Source: Cyanobium sp. CACIAM 14 (GTDB lineage Bacteria; Cyanobacteriota; Cyanobacteriia; PCC-6307; Cyanobiaceae). From it: 64,000 nucleotides of DNA. Both the position numbers and the translations under genes were made by a program. Positions 39,231 to 48,464 of this stretch are shown one piece after another; position 1 is the stretch's first letter; every line of letters starts with the position of its first letter. The notes below the pieces were generated by a model, which saw nothing but the letters and a program-made list of their open reading frames with translations, was not told the DNA's origin and made no database searches. Location of the stretch: contig JMRP01000006.1 in the NCBI GenBank assembly GCA_000708525.1, positions 37,909 to 101,908 of the forward strand, read 5' to 3'.

Positions 39231-39701
39231 ATGTCCTCGTCCCTCCCCACCTCCCAGCACCCTGTCGCCGGGTCGTCGGACTGGCTGCTGCTCTGCCGCA
39301 CCGTGCGCTTCGGCGACACCGACGCCGCCGGGGTGATGCACTTCCACCAGCTGCTGCACTGGTGCCACGTGGCCTACGAGGAAAGCCTGGAGCGCTTCGG
39401 AGTCGCCCCGGAGCTGATCTTCCCCGCTCCGGGCCGGACCCCGTCCGTGGCCCTGCCGATCGTCCACGTCAGCGCCGACTACCTGCGGCCCCTGGTCTGC
39501 GGCGATCCCCTCGCGATCTCCCTGCGGCCGGCCTCGCTGGATGGCAGCAGCTTCGAGGTGCGCTACAGCTTCATCCTCCGGGGCAAGCAAGCGGCCACAG
39601 GGCTGACCCGGCACGTGGCGATCGAGACGGTCAGCCGGCGGCGGACGGCGTTGCCGGAGCCTTTGACGCGCTGGCTGGAGGCCAGCCGGACGGAGGGCTG
39701 A
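39231..39701 (+). CDS. menI: 1,4-dihydroxy-2-naphthoyl-CoA thioesterase-like hotdog protein
   Basis: A 156-residue 4HBT hotdog thioesterase. The motif VRFGDTDAAGVMHFHQLLHW has the catalytic Asp, and AYEESLERFGV follows as in cyanobacterial and plant DHNA-CoA thioesterases, which release 1,4-dihydroxy-2-naphthoate for phylloquinone. A GGAGG ribosome site lies about 5 bases before the ATG at 39231. The nearby menE, menC, menA and menF genes support the assignment. Confidence 0.82.
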   Translation: MSSSLPTSQHPVAGSSDWLLLCRTVRFGDTDAAGVMHFHQLLHWCHVAYEESLERFGVAPELIFPAPGRTPSVALPIVHVSADYLRPLVCGDPLAISLRPASLDGSSFEVRYSFILRGKQAATGLTRHVAIETVSRRRTALPEPLTRWLEASRTEG

Positions 39702-39723
39702 CGGCCGCGGGGTCCACGGCCGC

Positions 39724-41349
39724 TCAGGCCCCCCTGAGGCTGGTGGCGAGCGGCTGGTCCTGCGCCGCTTCCGGGGCAGGCGACCAGGCCTGCCGGGCCT
39801 GACGGCTCTGCAGCTGGGCCGTCACCTGATCGATCACCACCGACCGATAGACCAGGAAATGTTCGTCGAGCATCAGCATCCAGAGGTACTGATCCAGCCG
39901 CCGGGGATGCTGCAGAGCGATGGAGGCGAGATGCCGCCAGAAGCGCCAGCGCGTGTCGCGGAGCACACCCTGCCGCCAGAGCATGACAAGCAGCCCCCTC
40001 AGGACGCCTGACTGTCTGACGTAGGCCCGAAGACCATGGCCTGTCGCGGGCCTGGGAGGGGGATCGCCAAGCCTGCAGCAGTAGGCGTAGACCCGTTCCA
40101 GATAGTTGCGGGGTTCATACAGCTGGCTGAACGCGGCGATGAATTCCTCGGCGATCTCCGGCATGGGCCGGGTCGGCCTGAAGTTCACTAGGTTGGTCTG
40201 CACGCCCTCGTCGAATCGACCATCGCCGTCGAGCAGCCGACCTTCCCGCTCGAGCCGGTGCCAGAGGGCGGTGTTCGGCAGCGCCTGCAGCACACCCAGC
40301 ATCGCCACGGGAATGGCGGTGCTGGTGACGAACTCCACGATCCGCTGGCCGGCGCCCGCTTTCTCTCCATCGAAGCCGAGGATGAACCCCGCCATCACCT
40401 GCAGCCCTCGGGCCGTGATCGTCTCCACCGCCAGCTCCAGGGAACTGCGGGTGTTCTGGAGTTTGTGAGCCACCAGCAAACTGCTGTCATCCGGTGTTTC
40501 GATTCCCAGAAACACCCGACGGAAACCACACGCCACCATCAGGTCCATGAGATCGGCATCGGCAGCCAGATCCACCGAAGCCTCCGTGGTGAAAGAGAAT
40601 GGATATCCCTTCTCACGCTGCCACGCCAGAAGCCGGGGCAGCAGGATCTTCACATTACGCTTGTTGCCGATGAAATTATCGTCAACAAGCATGATGTCCC
40701 TTCGCCAGCCAAGATCGTAAAGGGCCTCCAGTTCGGCCAGGAGTTGATCCGGTGTTTTTGTGCGAGGCTTGCGCCCGTAGAGAACGATGATGTCGCAGAA
40801 TTCGCATTGATAGGGGCAGCCCCGTGAATACTGAACGGCCATCATGTCGTAGGCCTCCAGATCCAGAAGATCGAACCGGGGCAGGGGCGATGACGTGACA
40901 TCCGGCTTTTCGCCCTGGGCGCCGAAGACGCCGTTGGCCTCCCCCCGCTCCAGGGCGGCAAGGAACGCCGGGATGGTGATCTCCCCTTCATCGAGGATCA
41001 GGTAGTCAGCGCCGGTGAGCTCGGGCGCCTCGGGGGTTGAGGTGGCGAACGGGCCACCCACCGCCACAGGGACCCCGTGCTGCTTGGCCGCCGCGATCAG
41101 CCGGGCCAGGTCGCGCTTCTGCACGAGCATCCCCGAGAAGATCGCCAGATCGGCCCAGTCCCATTCCGCGTCGGTCGTCTCGCGGATGTTGCTGTCGATG
41201 AGCTTCAGGTTCCATGAGGCGGGCAGAAGCGCCGCCACGGTGATCAGGCCCAGCGGTGGCATCAGCACCTTGCGGCCCACCATCTCCAGGACGGCATCGA
41301 AACTCCAGAAGGTCTTCGGAAAACGCGGGTAGACGAGCAGGACATTCAT
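39724..41349 (-). CDS. B12-binding-domain radical SAM protein
   Basis: A 541-residue protein. The N-terminal part MNVLLVYPRFPKTFWSFDAV to about residue 140 is a cobalamin-binding-like domain. The radical SAM cluster CPYQCEFC lies near residue 180, followed by MLVDDNFIGNKRNVK and FLGIETPDDSS. The C-terminal part (about 400-540) resembles DUF4070. The overall layout is close to the hopanoid C-2 methylase HpnP group, but many unassigned relatives share it, so I leave it unnamed. A ChbG/HpnK-type gene in the same window is 38 kb away. Confidence 0.82.
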   Translation of the reverse strand: MNVLLVYPRFPKTFWSFDAVLEMVGRKVLMPPLGLITVAALLPASWNLKLIDSNIRETTDAEWDWADLAIFSGMLVQKRDLARLIAAAKQHGVPVAVGGPFATSTPEAPELTGADYLILDEGEITIPAFLAALERGEANGVFGAQGEKPDVTSSPLPRFDLLDLEAYDMMAVQYSRGCPYQCEFCDIIVLYGRKPRTKTPDQLLAELEALYDLGWRRDIMLVDDNFIGNKRNVKILLPRLLAWQREKGYPFSFTTEASVDLAADADLMDLMVACGFRRVFLGIETPDDSSLLVAHKLQNTRSSLELAVETITARGLQVMAGFILGFDGEKAGAGQRIVEFVTSTAIPVAMLGVLQALPNTALWHRLEREGRLLDGDGRFDEGVQTNLVNFRPTRPMPEIAEEFIAAFSQLYEPRNYLERVYAYCCRLGDPPPRPATGHGLRAYVRQSGVLRGLLVMLWRQGVLRDTRWRFWRHLASIALQHPRRLDQYLWMLMLDEHFLVYRSVVIDQVTAQLQSRQARQAWSPAPEAAQDQPLATSLRGA

Positions 41350-41513
41350 GGTGACGCCAGCAGCCGTTCGCTTTCAGGCAACCTGCCTGGACGGAGAGCA
41401 ACCTTCTACGGACGGCCTTCATCGGATCGTTTCATCCTCGCCCAGACCGTCAAGGAATCACCCGTCGTTCCCGCCGACCATCTGCAGCGCCCCTGGCGGT
41501 GCGCCGGGGACGA

Positions 41514-41696
41514 TCAGCGCCTGTGCAGCAGCGCCCAGAGAAGTCCGGCCAGCTGGAGGGGCAGCAGCCCTCCCATCAGGGCCAGGGGGTGGAACCCCTC
41601 CTCGGGAAGGGCCCCCAGGAGGCCGAAGCTGAGCAGGCCACCACCCGCCAGCAGGACGAGGGCCAGCCGGGCGGGACGGGTCGGCCTCAGAACCAC
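41514..41696 (-). CDS. small membrane protein, coupled to TM2 gene
   Basis: A 60-residue product from a GTG at 41696: two hydrophobic stretches (LALVLLAGGGLLSFGLLGAL and LMGGLLPLQLAGLLWALLH) with a short Pro/Glu/His turn. It starts inside the end of the TM2 gene (10-base overlap), which argues for translational coupling. No family recognised; it could also be a chance frame, but the two-helix pattern is regular. Confidence 0.45.
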   Translation of the reverse strand: MVLRPTRPARLALVLLAGGGLLSFGLLGALPEEGFHPLALMGGLLPLQLAGLLWALLHRR

Positions 41697-41953
41697 TCCC
41701 GGGTGGCGTCGATGTAGCGGGCCTGGAAGTCCTCCGGACTCGTGGTGAGGTAGATGACCCCTTCGATCACCCCGATGATCCCCATCACCGAGCCTCCGAA
41801 GCCACAGGTGAGCACGGTGACGAGCAGCATGATCAGCCCCGCCTTGCTGTACCCCAGCACGAACTTGTGGATGCCGAGGGAGCCGAGAAAGATGGCGAGC
41901 AGCCCTGCCGCCAGCTTCCTGTTGCTGGCCTCGACTTGTTGACTGTCGGTCAT
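41687..41953 (-). CDS. TM2 domain-containing protein
   Basis: An 88-residue protein with a TM2 domain: the start AAGLLAIFLGSLGIHKFVLG holds the G-x-H-KF/RF turn between helices and is followed by a second helix pair (LIMLLVTVLTCGFGGSVMGI). TM2 proteins are small membrane proteins of unclear role. It lies just after menE in chromosome order but is transcribed downstream of it, 15 bases from the menE stop. Confidence 0.82.
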   Translation of the reverse strand: MTDSQQVEASNRKLAAGLLAIFLGSLGIHKFVLGYSKAGLIMLLVTVLTCGFGGSVMGIIGVIEGVIYLTTSPEDFQARYIDATREWF

Positions 41954-41968
41954 TGGCCTGGAGGGCTG

Positions 41969-43246
41969 TCACCGTGCTTCTAGCGAGTCCAGCCAGTGCT
42001 GCCAACGGGGGCGCTCCCACTTGCCGATGCCATTCAGGGCCAGCTCAGGACAGGAACACCAGCGGCGGGGCCGTTCATGGGCCGGCCATGCGGCCGTCAG
42101 ATCCCTGAGCTTCGCCAGCAGGGACTGGGGATCCTGCCCCTCGGCCGCCCGCACCAGCGCCACCAGACGCTCCCCCCAGGGAGGATCGCTGCGCCCCAGC
42201 AGCAGCACCGCCACCAGGGGCAGGGCGTGCCGATCGGCCAGTTCCGTGAGCCGCCGCTCCAGCTGCTCGGGGAAAACCGTCTCGCCGCCGCTGCTGATGG
42301 CGCCATCGGCTCGCCCGAGGATTTCCACGCCGCCCGCGGAGAAGCGGGCCACGTCCCCGCTCCGCCACCAGCCCGCCCCGTCGCTTCCCGGCAGGGGTTC
42401 CAGCCGCCCCTTGCGCAGCCGGCCCGGGCTCAGTCGGCTCGTCTTCACCTCCAGGGCCGAGGTGCCGGGGTGGAGCCGCAGCCGGACATCCGCCAGAGGG
42501 GAACCGCAACCCTCTCCTCCGGCGAGAAAGCGCTCCGGAGTCAGGGCGCACACCATCGCAGCGGTTTCGGTGGCGCCGTAACAGGGAGCCAGAGGGATCT
42601 CCTCTCCCCGGGCCCTGCGGGCCAGCTCCGGCGGGAGGGAGGCACCCCCCACCCAGATCACCGTGCACTGCCGCAACCAGGCCGAGGCTGCGGCAGATCC
42701 CAGCAGCCTGGACAGCTGGGTGGGCACCAGGGACAGCACCACCGGCCGATCGGGAGGATGCGGCGCGGCTTCCGGCAGACGATCGGGGTCCCGCATCAGC
42801 CCGGCCGCCAGACGCCGATGGGAGGCCCGCCACTGCCGTGCCCGCAGCAGGGGCATCAGGCCGCTGACGTGGTGGAACGGCAGGGGATTGAGGTGGAGGC
42901 AGGCCGCCGGATCGATCCCCAGGGCCTCCAGCCAGGCTCCGGTGGCACCGGCGGAGGCCTCCAGGTGAGCCAGGGGCTGCAGACACCAGCGGCGGCCGCC
43001 GCTCGATCCTCCGCCCGGCACGAGCACCCCCGGTCCCGCCGGAAGCGCCGACTCCCGCGAAGGCCCCTGAGGCGATGGATCCGGATCGGCGGCCAGGGCC
43101 TCCGCCAGCAGCGGCTCCTCCTCGGGAGCGGCCAGCGCCACCAGCGCTTCCTGGCGCCAGGCCCGCTCCAGAGCCGCTCCGAACGCCACCGGATCCCGCT
43201 CCCGCAGGAGCAGGGGCGGCCGGGACCCGCTGCCGACACCGGCCAC
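41969..43246 (-). CDS. menE: o-succinylbenzoate-CoA ligase
   Basis: A 425-residue acyl-CoA synthetase-type protein. Typical blocks are HLNPLPFHHVSGLMPLLRAR, VVLSLVPTQLSRLL, WVGGASLPPELARRARGEEI, PCYGATETAAMV, WWRSGDVARF, ILGRADGAISSGGETVFPEQ and the C-terminal Lys region NGIGKWERPRW. It activates o-succinylbenzoate in phylloquinone synthesis; the assignment to MenE rests on the menA and menC genes just upstream. The GTG start at 43246 is two bases after the thpR stop. The N-terminal 120 residues are shorter and more divergent than in E. coli MenE. Confidence 0.85.
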   Translation of the reverse strand: MAGVGSGSRPPLLLRERDPVAFGAALERAWRQEALVALAAPEEEPLLAEALAADPDPSPQGPSRESALPAGPGVLVPGGGSSGGRRWCLQPLAHLEASAGATGAWLEALGIDPAACLHLNPLPFHHVSGLMPLLRARQWRASHRRLAAGLMRDPDRLPEAAPHPPDRPVVLSLVPTQLSRLLGSAAASAWLRQCTVIWVGGASLPPELARRARGEEIPLAPCYGATETAAMVCALTPERFLAGGEGCGSPLADVRLRLHPGTSALEVKTSRLSPGRLRKGRLEPLPGSDGAGWWRSGDVARFSAGGVEILGRADGAISSGGETVFPEQLERRLTELADRHALPLVAVLLLGRSDPPWGERLVALVRAAEGQDPQSLLAKLRDLTAAWPAHERPRRWCSCPELALNGIGKWERPRWQHWLDSLEAR

Positions 43247-43248
43247 CG

Positions 43249-43884
43249 TCAGACCTCCATCCCGGGGGTCTCGGCGCCTGGAGGCCCAGCGCCCCCTGCC
43301 AGAGGCCGGCTGTCCACGACGCGGAACTGTCTGAGCCCGCGATCCGGCGCCCAGGTGAACAGGGCCAGGGTCGTCAGCGTGACAGGGTTGGTGGGCACTG
43401 GCTGATCCAGCAGCAACCGCTGGATCCTGGCTCGCTCCGCGGGACCGCTGCGGCGGGGTGGCCGGGCCAGGGTGATGTGGGGGAAGGGATCCCGCCCCTC
43501 GGGGGGCCTTCCGGCGGCGCCGAGGATCGGCTCCCGCCACAGCCGCATCAGCCCCACCAGCTGGGGATGCCCGTCCTCCAGGGTGAGGCCGAAGGCCGAC
43601 GGGGTGCGCCGCGGGCCGAATCCCCGCCAGCCTCCGGCCGTGATCGCGATGGGCGGATGGCGCAGGGGAGCCGCGGCCTGCCACGCCTGCCTGGCCGGCT
43701 CCTCGCCGCAGGGCCCGAGGAAGGCCAGGGTGACGTGAAGGTCCTCGGGCACCAGGCGACGCAGCGGCACCGGCAGGCGCTCGGCTTCGATCGCCCAGCC
43801 GGCCGTGACCGGCAGAGGCCATCCGATGAACCAGTTCGGCCGGGCCACCGATGGAGACGACCCGGCCAGGCCTCCCGCCGCCAT
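43249..43884 (-). CDS. thpR: RNA 2',3'-cyclic phosphodiesterase (2'-5' RNA ligase family)
   Basis: A 211-residue protein with the two H-x-T/S-x motifs of the 2H phosphoesterases: LHVTLAFLG near residue 52 and PHITLARPP near 133. The opening RPNWFIGWPLPV and the loop between motifs fit ThpR/LigT. The same reading frame runs unbroken up into menC, but only because menC is frameshifted; the true menC stop is at 43905, so I start this gene at ATG 43882-43884. It sits between menC and menE, an odd place for an RNA enzyme. Confidence 0.75.
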   Translation of the reverse strand: MAAGGLAGSSPSVARPNWFIGWPLPVTAGWAIEAERLPVPLRRLVPEDLHVTLAFLGPCGEEPARQAWQAAAPLRHPPIAITAGGWRGFGPRRTPSAFGLTLEDGHPQLVGLMRLWREPILGAAGRPPEGRDPFPHITLARPPRRSGPAERARIQRLLLDQPVPTNPVTLTTLALFTWAPDRGLRQFRVVDSRPLAGGAGPPGAETPGMEV

Positions 43885-43904
43885 CTCCGCAGCGTGCGCC
43901 CCCG

Positions 43905-45000
43905 TCACCGGGCCGCCTCCCACACCCGGGTCGGCGCCGCACTCCAGAGCTCTCCGGATGGCAGCCATCCCGGCGCCAACCCCGGCGCGGACGGGGTGGG
44001 GCCCCCTGGCCTGGAGGGCCGCCAGGTGGGCGGTCCAGCGTGCCCCGATCCCGGTTTCGAAGGCGGTGCTGAGCACCACCCGGCCGCCGGGCCCCGGCTG
44101 CTTCACCGGACCGGGAGTGCCGCCCAGGCCTCGCAGCGCCCGCAGCAGGGGCCGGGGGTCGCCCTCCTGGGAGGGACGTCGCACCTGCCAGCCGCTCCAG
44201 CGGCGCCGCAGCTCCGGTCGCGACGCCAGGGATTCGTCGAGGGCCACCGGGATTCGCCGCGCGAGCCGATCGAGTCCATCCTGATCGTCCGGGGGCAGGG
44301 GCTGCTCGAGCCATTCCAGCCGCCGCTCCGATGCCAGCCGCTCCGCCCAGGCGTTGGCCGTGACCCGGTCCCAGCCCCCGTTGGCATCGAGCCGGAGACG
44401 GGCCTGGGCCGGCAGCCGGTCGAGCAGGCGCTCGAGCAGGCGGCGCTCCACGCCGTCGGCCGCCGCCGCCACCTTCCACTTCAGCGTGAGCGGCTCCCTC
44501 CCTGCCACACTCTCCCTTTCCCCCTGGTCCTCGGCGCCTCCGCCCGCGCAGACAGAGGCGATGGCCTCGAGCATGGCTTCACCGGCCGGGAGCAGCCGGG
44601 CCGCTGGCGGAGCTGCGAGCCAGCCGCCTGCAGCGGCACCCACCTCGCCGTCCATCTCCGCCAGGGCCGCCCCCAGGGCGAACGCCAGCGTGGACGGCAG
44701 CCCGGCCAGGGCCCCCTCCAGATCGGCCCGGGCCATCTCCCTCCCGAGGCCGCCCATGGCCACCTCCAGCGCCGGCAGATCCGCCGGAGCGAGCGGTGCG
44801 GCCTCCCCCCAGCCGAGGCGCCCCGTCCCGCCGCTCTCCAGCCTGATCAACCAGCCCCGTTTCCGCTCCAGCCTGCCGGTCGCCGTCACCAGAGGCCGCG
44901 CCAGCCGGAACTCGAACGGGCGCCACTCCAGGGCGAGGCGCTCACCGGCCCCTCCCCCAGCGGCTCCGGCGTTTCCCAACCCCCGCGCGGCGGCGGTCAC
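43905..45000 (-). CDS. menC: o-succinylbenzoate synthase, apparent frameshift near the 3' end
   Basis: An enolase-superfamily enzyme that dehydrates SHCHC to o-succinylbenzoate. The metal-binding and catalytic parts are present: LTLKWKVAA (Lys), RLRLDANGGWD (Asp), LEWLEQPL (Glu), PVALDESL (Asp), and VLSTAFETGIG. After LAALQA the open frame departs from the family and runs on into thpR. In the next frame the sequence reads GPTPSAPGLAPGWLPSGELW and ends VWEAAR-stop at 43905, as in other cyanobacterial MenC. Removing one base from the C5 run at 44002-44006 (plus strand) restores this. The GTG start overlaps the menA stop (GTGA). Confidence 0.75.
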
Positions 45001-45974
45001 CGGCCCACCGGCGCCCCCAGCCAGGGCCCGAGGGCCAGGCCGCAGGCCAGCCCCAGGCCGTTGAGGGCCTGGAAGCGCAGGGCCAGGAACTTGCTGCCGA
45101 CGATGCGCTCGGGCCGGTGGTGGTGCTCCCCCAGCAGACGGATCAGGGCCCGGGCCGGCGGCAGGCCGATGCCCCCCAGCAGGGCGGTGATCGGCCACCA
45201 GCCCAGCAGCACCGGCGCCCACTGCAGGGCCAGGGCGCTCGCCACGAACCAGGGAACCAGGGCGGCGGCCCTGTCGGTGCCGAGCCGCACCACCGGGGAA
45301 CGCTTGCCGTGGGCGGCATCCTCCTCCACCTGATGGAAATGGGAGCAGAACAGCACCAGGGTGGTGGCCACGGCCGGCCCGCTGCCGAGCACCAGGGCCG
45401 GCCCCCAGGGGACGCCGCCGCTGCCCTCTCCACCGGGGGACAGGGCCAGCAGGGCGGCACCAGTGGCGCAGGGGCCGAAGGCGAGCCAGCAGAGGGGCTC
45501 CCCCAGACCGCGGTAGCCGAGGCGGAAGGGCGGCCCCTGGTAGAGGTAGCCCAGAGCGCAGCAGAGCAGCACCAGCAGCAGCACGGCGGGACTGCTGCGC
45601 AGGGCCACCAGGGCCATCAGCGCCAGGCCGAACAGCAGACAGCCATGGGCCAGCTGCAGCACCCGGTCCCGCCGGCCTGTGAGGTTGACCACGGAATGGG
45701 GTTTGCCCAGCGTGTCCACGCCGGTGTCGGCATCGAACACGTCGTTGGCCAGGTTCTCCCAGGCCAGCAGGAGCACCGCGGCCAGCAGGAACAGCAGCAG
45801 CTGATCCACCCGCAGATACAGGCCCTGGCCCAGCCGCCAGCCGGCCGCCAGCAGCACCGGCATCACCGCCACGGCATACATGGGCCATTTCACGGCCGCG
45901 CGCCAGAGGCGGCGGCGATCAGCGGCGATGCCCCCAGGGGCGTAACGGCTTGCGACGACCTGTGGCTCGGACAT
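44997..45974 (-). CDS. menA: 1,4-dihydroxy-2-naphthoate prenyl(phytyl)transferase
   Basis: A 325-residue UbiA-family membrane enzyme with eight or nine helices that attaches the phytyl chain to DHNA in phylloquinone synthesis. The first Asp-rich motif is ENLANDVFDADTGVDTLGKP (about residues 73-92) and the second lies around HFHQVEEDAAHGKRS. YLYQGPPFRLGYRGLGEP is a MenA landmark. Start ATG 45974 is divergent from menF across about 70 bases, presumably sharing a control region. Confidence 0.92.
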   Translation of the reverse strand: MSEPQVVASRYAPGGIAADRRRLWRAAVKWPMYAVAVMPVLLAAGWRLGQGLYLRVDQLLLFLLAAVLLLAWENLANDVFDADTGVDTLGKPHSVVNLTGRRDRVLQLAHGCLLFGLALMALVALRSSPAVLLLVLLCCALGYLYQGPPFRLGYRGLGEPLCWLAFGPCATGAALLALSPGGEGSGGVPWGPALVLGSGPAVATTLVLFCSHFHQVEEDAAHGKRSPVVRLGTDRAAALVPWFVASALALQWAPVLLGWWPITALLGGIGLPPARALIRLLGEHHHRPERIVGSKFLALRFQALNGLGLACGLALGPWLGAPVGR

Positions 45975-46046
45975 GGTGGCCGCGGACGCTGGGCGGGGAA
46001 AGGCCCATACATTTGAGCAGCCTTCCGCCCCGGTCCCACGGCCCCC

Positions 46047-47438
46047 TTGGTGCAGGCCCCCGCCAGCTTCGCCGCGCTGCTCATGGCAGCCACCGCCGCC
46101 GGTCGGCGCCTGGAGGAGGACGGAGTGCTCAGCCTGGCCGTACCGATGGCCGGCCTCGACCCGCTGCTGGCCCTGCCGCTGCTGGGCGGGGGCGATGACT
46201 TCCGCTTTCTCTGGGATGGTGCGCCGGGGCTCAGCATCGCCGCCGCTGGGCACTGCAATGGCCTGGAGCTCAGCGGGCCGCGTCGCTTCGAGCTCGCCCA
46301 GCGCTTCTGCAGCCTGAGCCTCAGCCGGCTGGCGTGCGAACCGGGACCCACCCCGGCCCTGGCCCGGCCCCGGGTGCTGCTCGCCTTCGCCTTCTTCGAG
46401 AGCCCGCTGCACCCCGGCACCGGGGCGGCGGGGGTGCAGGCGGTGCTGCCCAGCTGGCAGCTCAGCCGTCAGGGGCGCCACTGCTGGCTGCGCCTGCAGC
46501 GCTGTCTGGGAGGCGGCATCACGCCCCGCAGCGTGGCCGAGGAGCTGTGGGAAACCCGCCGGCGCCTGGAGATGGTGGTGCGGCAGGGGACCCCGGCAGG
46601 GAGACGGGGCGAAGCGGTGGGCATCGCCCATCGCTCCAGCTGGCACACGGGCTACCGCTCGGCCCTGGAGCAGGCCCTGGAGCTGGTGGAGCGGGGCGAC
46701 CTGCAGAAGCTCGTGCTGGCGGTGCGCCAGCAGCTGCTGCTGGATGGCCCCCTCGACCCCCTCACCCTGCTCTCGCACCTGCGCCGCAGCCAGCCCGGCA
46801 GCTGCCGCTTCCTGTGGCAGCAATCGCGGCGGGAGGCCCTGCTGGGGGCCTCTCCGGAACGGCTGCTGACCCTGCGCCAGGGCCAGTTGCGCAGCGATGC
46901 CCTGGCCGGCACCGCCCCCCTGGGAGCACCGGCCGACGACCTGCTCCATTCGATCAAGGACCGCCACGAACACGAACTGGTGGCCGAGACGATCACCGCC
47001 GTGCTGCAGAAGGCCGGACTCGAACCGCGGCGGCCGCGCCGCCCGCGTCTGGCACGTCACGGCTCCCTCGTGCATCTGCACACCCCGATCACCGCCTCGC
47101 TCCGCGGCCAGGCCCCCCTGTCTCTGGCGGAGGCCCTCCACCCCACCCCGGCGGTGGCGGGTCTGCCCCGCCGGGAGGCGATGGCCTGGCTGCGCAGTCT
47201 CGAACCGTTCGAGCGGGGGCATTACGCCGCCCCGATCGGCTGGATCGACACCGAAGGGGATGGGGACCTGCGGGTGGCGATCCGCAGCGGCACCCTGCGG
47301 GGCCGGCACCTGGAACTGACCGCCGGCGCCGGGCTGGTGCGCGGCTCCCATCCCGAACGGGAGCTGCAGGAGGTGGCCCTCAAGCTGGGGGTGCTCCAGC
47401 AGCAGCTCAACCTGCCGGTGGCCGCAGCCTTCGGCTGA
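46047..47438 (+). CDS. menF: isochorismate synthase
   Basis: A 463-residue chorismate-binding enzyme that makes isochorismate at the entry of phylloquinone synthesis. C-terminal motifs match the family: KLVLAVRQQLLLDG, FLWQQSRREALLGASPERLL, LAGTAPLGAP, SIKDRHEHELVAETI, HLHTPITASL, LHPTPAVAGLPRREAM and ERGHYAAPIGWIDTEGDGDL. The start is a weak TTG at 46047 or GTG at 46050; ATG 46083 is a further choice. It diverges from menA. Confidence 0.92.
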   Translation: MVQAPASFAALLMAATAAGRRLEEDGVLSLAVPMAGLDPLLALPLLGGGDDFRFLWDGAPGLSIAAAGHCNGLELSGPRRFELAQRFCSLSLSRLACEPGPTPALARPRVLLAFAFFESPLHPGTGAAGVQAVLPSWQLSRQGRHCWLRLQRCLGGGITPRSVAEELWETRRRLEMVVRQGTPAGRRGEAVGIAHRSSWHTGYRSALEQALELVERGDLQKLVLAVRQQLLLDGPLDPLTLLSHLRRSQPGSCRFLWQQSRREALLGASPERLLTLRQGQLRSDALAGTAPLGAPADDLLHSIKDRHEHELVAETITAVLQKAGLEPRRPRRPRLARHGSLVHLHTPITASLRGQAPLSLAEALHPTPAVAGLPRREAMAWLRSLEPFERGHYAAPIGWIDTEGDGDLRVAIRSGTLRGRHLELTAGAGLVRGSHPERELQEVALKLGVLQQQLNLPVAAAFG

Positions 47439-47462
47439 GCCCGACAGCGGCAGCCACCGAGC

Positions 47463-48464
47463 TCAGCCGGCGAGCAGCCGTTCGATCACCTGGTCCGCCA
47501 GAGGAATCCCCCCCAGCCGCTCCACCTCACGGATACCGGTCGGACTGGTCACATTGATCTCGCTGAGCCGGCCATCGATCACGTCGATTCCCACGAAGAA
47601 CAGGCCTTCGGCCTTCAGGGCAGGGGCCAGCGCACTGCAGATCTCCCGCTCGGCCCCGCTCAGGTCGCACGCCTCCGGCTGGCCGCCCACCGCCAGGTTG
47701 CTGCGGAACTCCCCATCCCTGGGCAGACGATTGACCGCGCCGAGGGGTTCGCCGTCCACCAGCAGGATCCGCTTGTCGCCCTCCCGGACGCCGGGGAGGA
47801 AGGCCTGCACCATCACCGGCAGGGTCTGCTGGAGGGTCACCAGTTCCAGCAGCGCCCGCAGGCCCGGCGTGCCGGCGGCGGCGAAGACCACCCCCTGCCC
47901 GGCGCGGCCCCCGAGGGGCTTGAGCACCACCTCCCCGTGGTCGGCGGTGAAGGCCGCCAGGTCATCCACCCGGCTGGCCACCAGCGTCGGCGCCATCAGC
48001 TGGCTGAACCGCAGGGAACTGAGCTTCTCGTTCCAGGCGCGCAGCGCCGCAGGGCGATTGAGCACCCGCACCCCCCGGCGCTCCGCCAGCTCCAACAGAT
48101 GGGTGGCGTAGAGATAGGCCTCGTCGACGGGCGGATCCTTGCGCATCCAGACCCAGCGGAAGTGATCCAGGGGCAGCGGCCGCGGTTCCCCGGCCTCGTG
48201 CCAGGGCTCGGGCACGATCCAGCCGTCCCCGCCGGGGCGCACCTCCGCCAGCCGCAGGGGCCGGGCCCAGGCCATGGCCCGGTGGGAGCCATCCGCGGCG
48301 CCCACGGCGGACAGATCCGCCGGGGTGCACGCCCAGACGGCGAGGCCGGCGCGCTGGGCCGCCTGCATCAGGGCGACGCTGGAATCCTTCGCAGGACGCA
48401 GAGCGGCGACCGGGTCGACCACGAACAGCTGGGCGTCCCGGTCGCGTTCGGCGGAGGGGCTCAC
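47463..48464 (-). CDS. gshB: glutathione synthetase
   Basis: A 333-residue ATP-grasp enzyme that adds glycine to gamma-glutamylcysteine. Landmarks: [50 protein letters not shown] (ATP-grasp), and [17 protein letters not shown] at the end. The GTG at 48464 overlaps the end of the glutaredoxin gene in a GTGA, so both are one operon, fitting a shared role in thiol redox. Confidence 0.94.
   Translation of the reverse strand: MSPSAERDRDAQLFVVDPVAALRPAKDSSVALMQAAQRAGLAVWACTPADLSAVGAADGSHRAMAWARPLRLAEVRPGGDGWIVPEPWHEAGEPRPLPLDHFRWVWMRKDPPVDEAYLYATHLLELAERRGVRVLNRPAALRAWNEKLSSLRFSQLMAPTLVASRVDDLAAFTADHGEVVLKPLGGRAGQGVVFAAAGTPGLRALLELVTLQQTLPVMVQAFLPGVREGDKRILLVDGEPLGAVNRLPRDGEFRSNLAVGGQPEACDLSGAEREICSALAPALKAEGLFFVGIDVIDGRLSEINVTSPTGIREVERLGGIPLADQVIERLLAG

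Noticed and set aside
41969..44479. An 836-codon minus-strand frame
   Set aside because: Only the part from 43246 down is MenE; the upstream part is the out-of-frame shadow of menC and thpR.
43249..45888. A single 880-codon frame that looks like a MenC-ThpR fusion
   Set aside because: The MenC C-terminus is found in another frame with its own stop at 43905; the fusion appears only because of a one-base break in a homopolymer.
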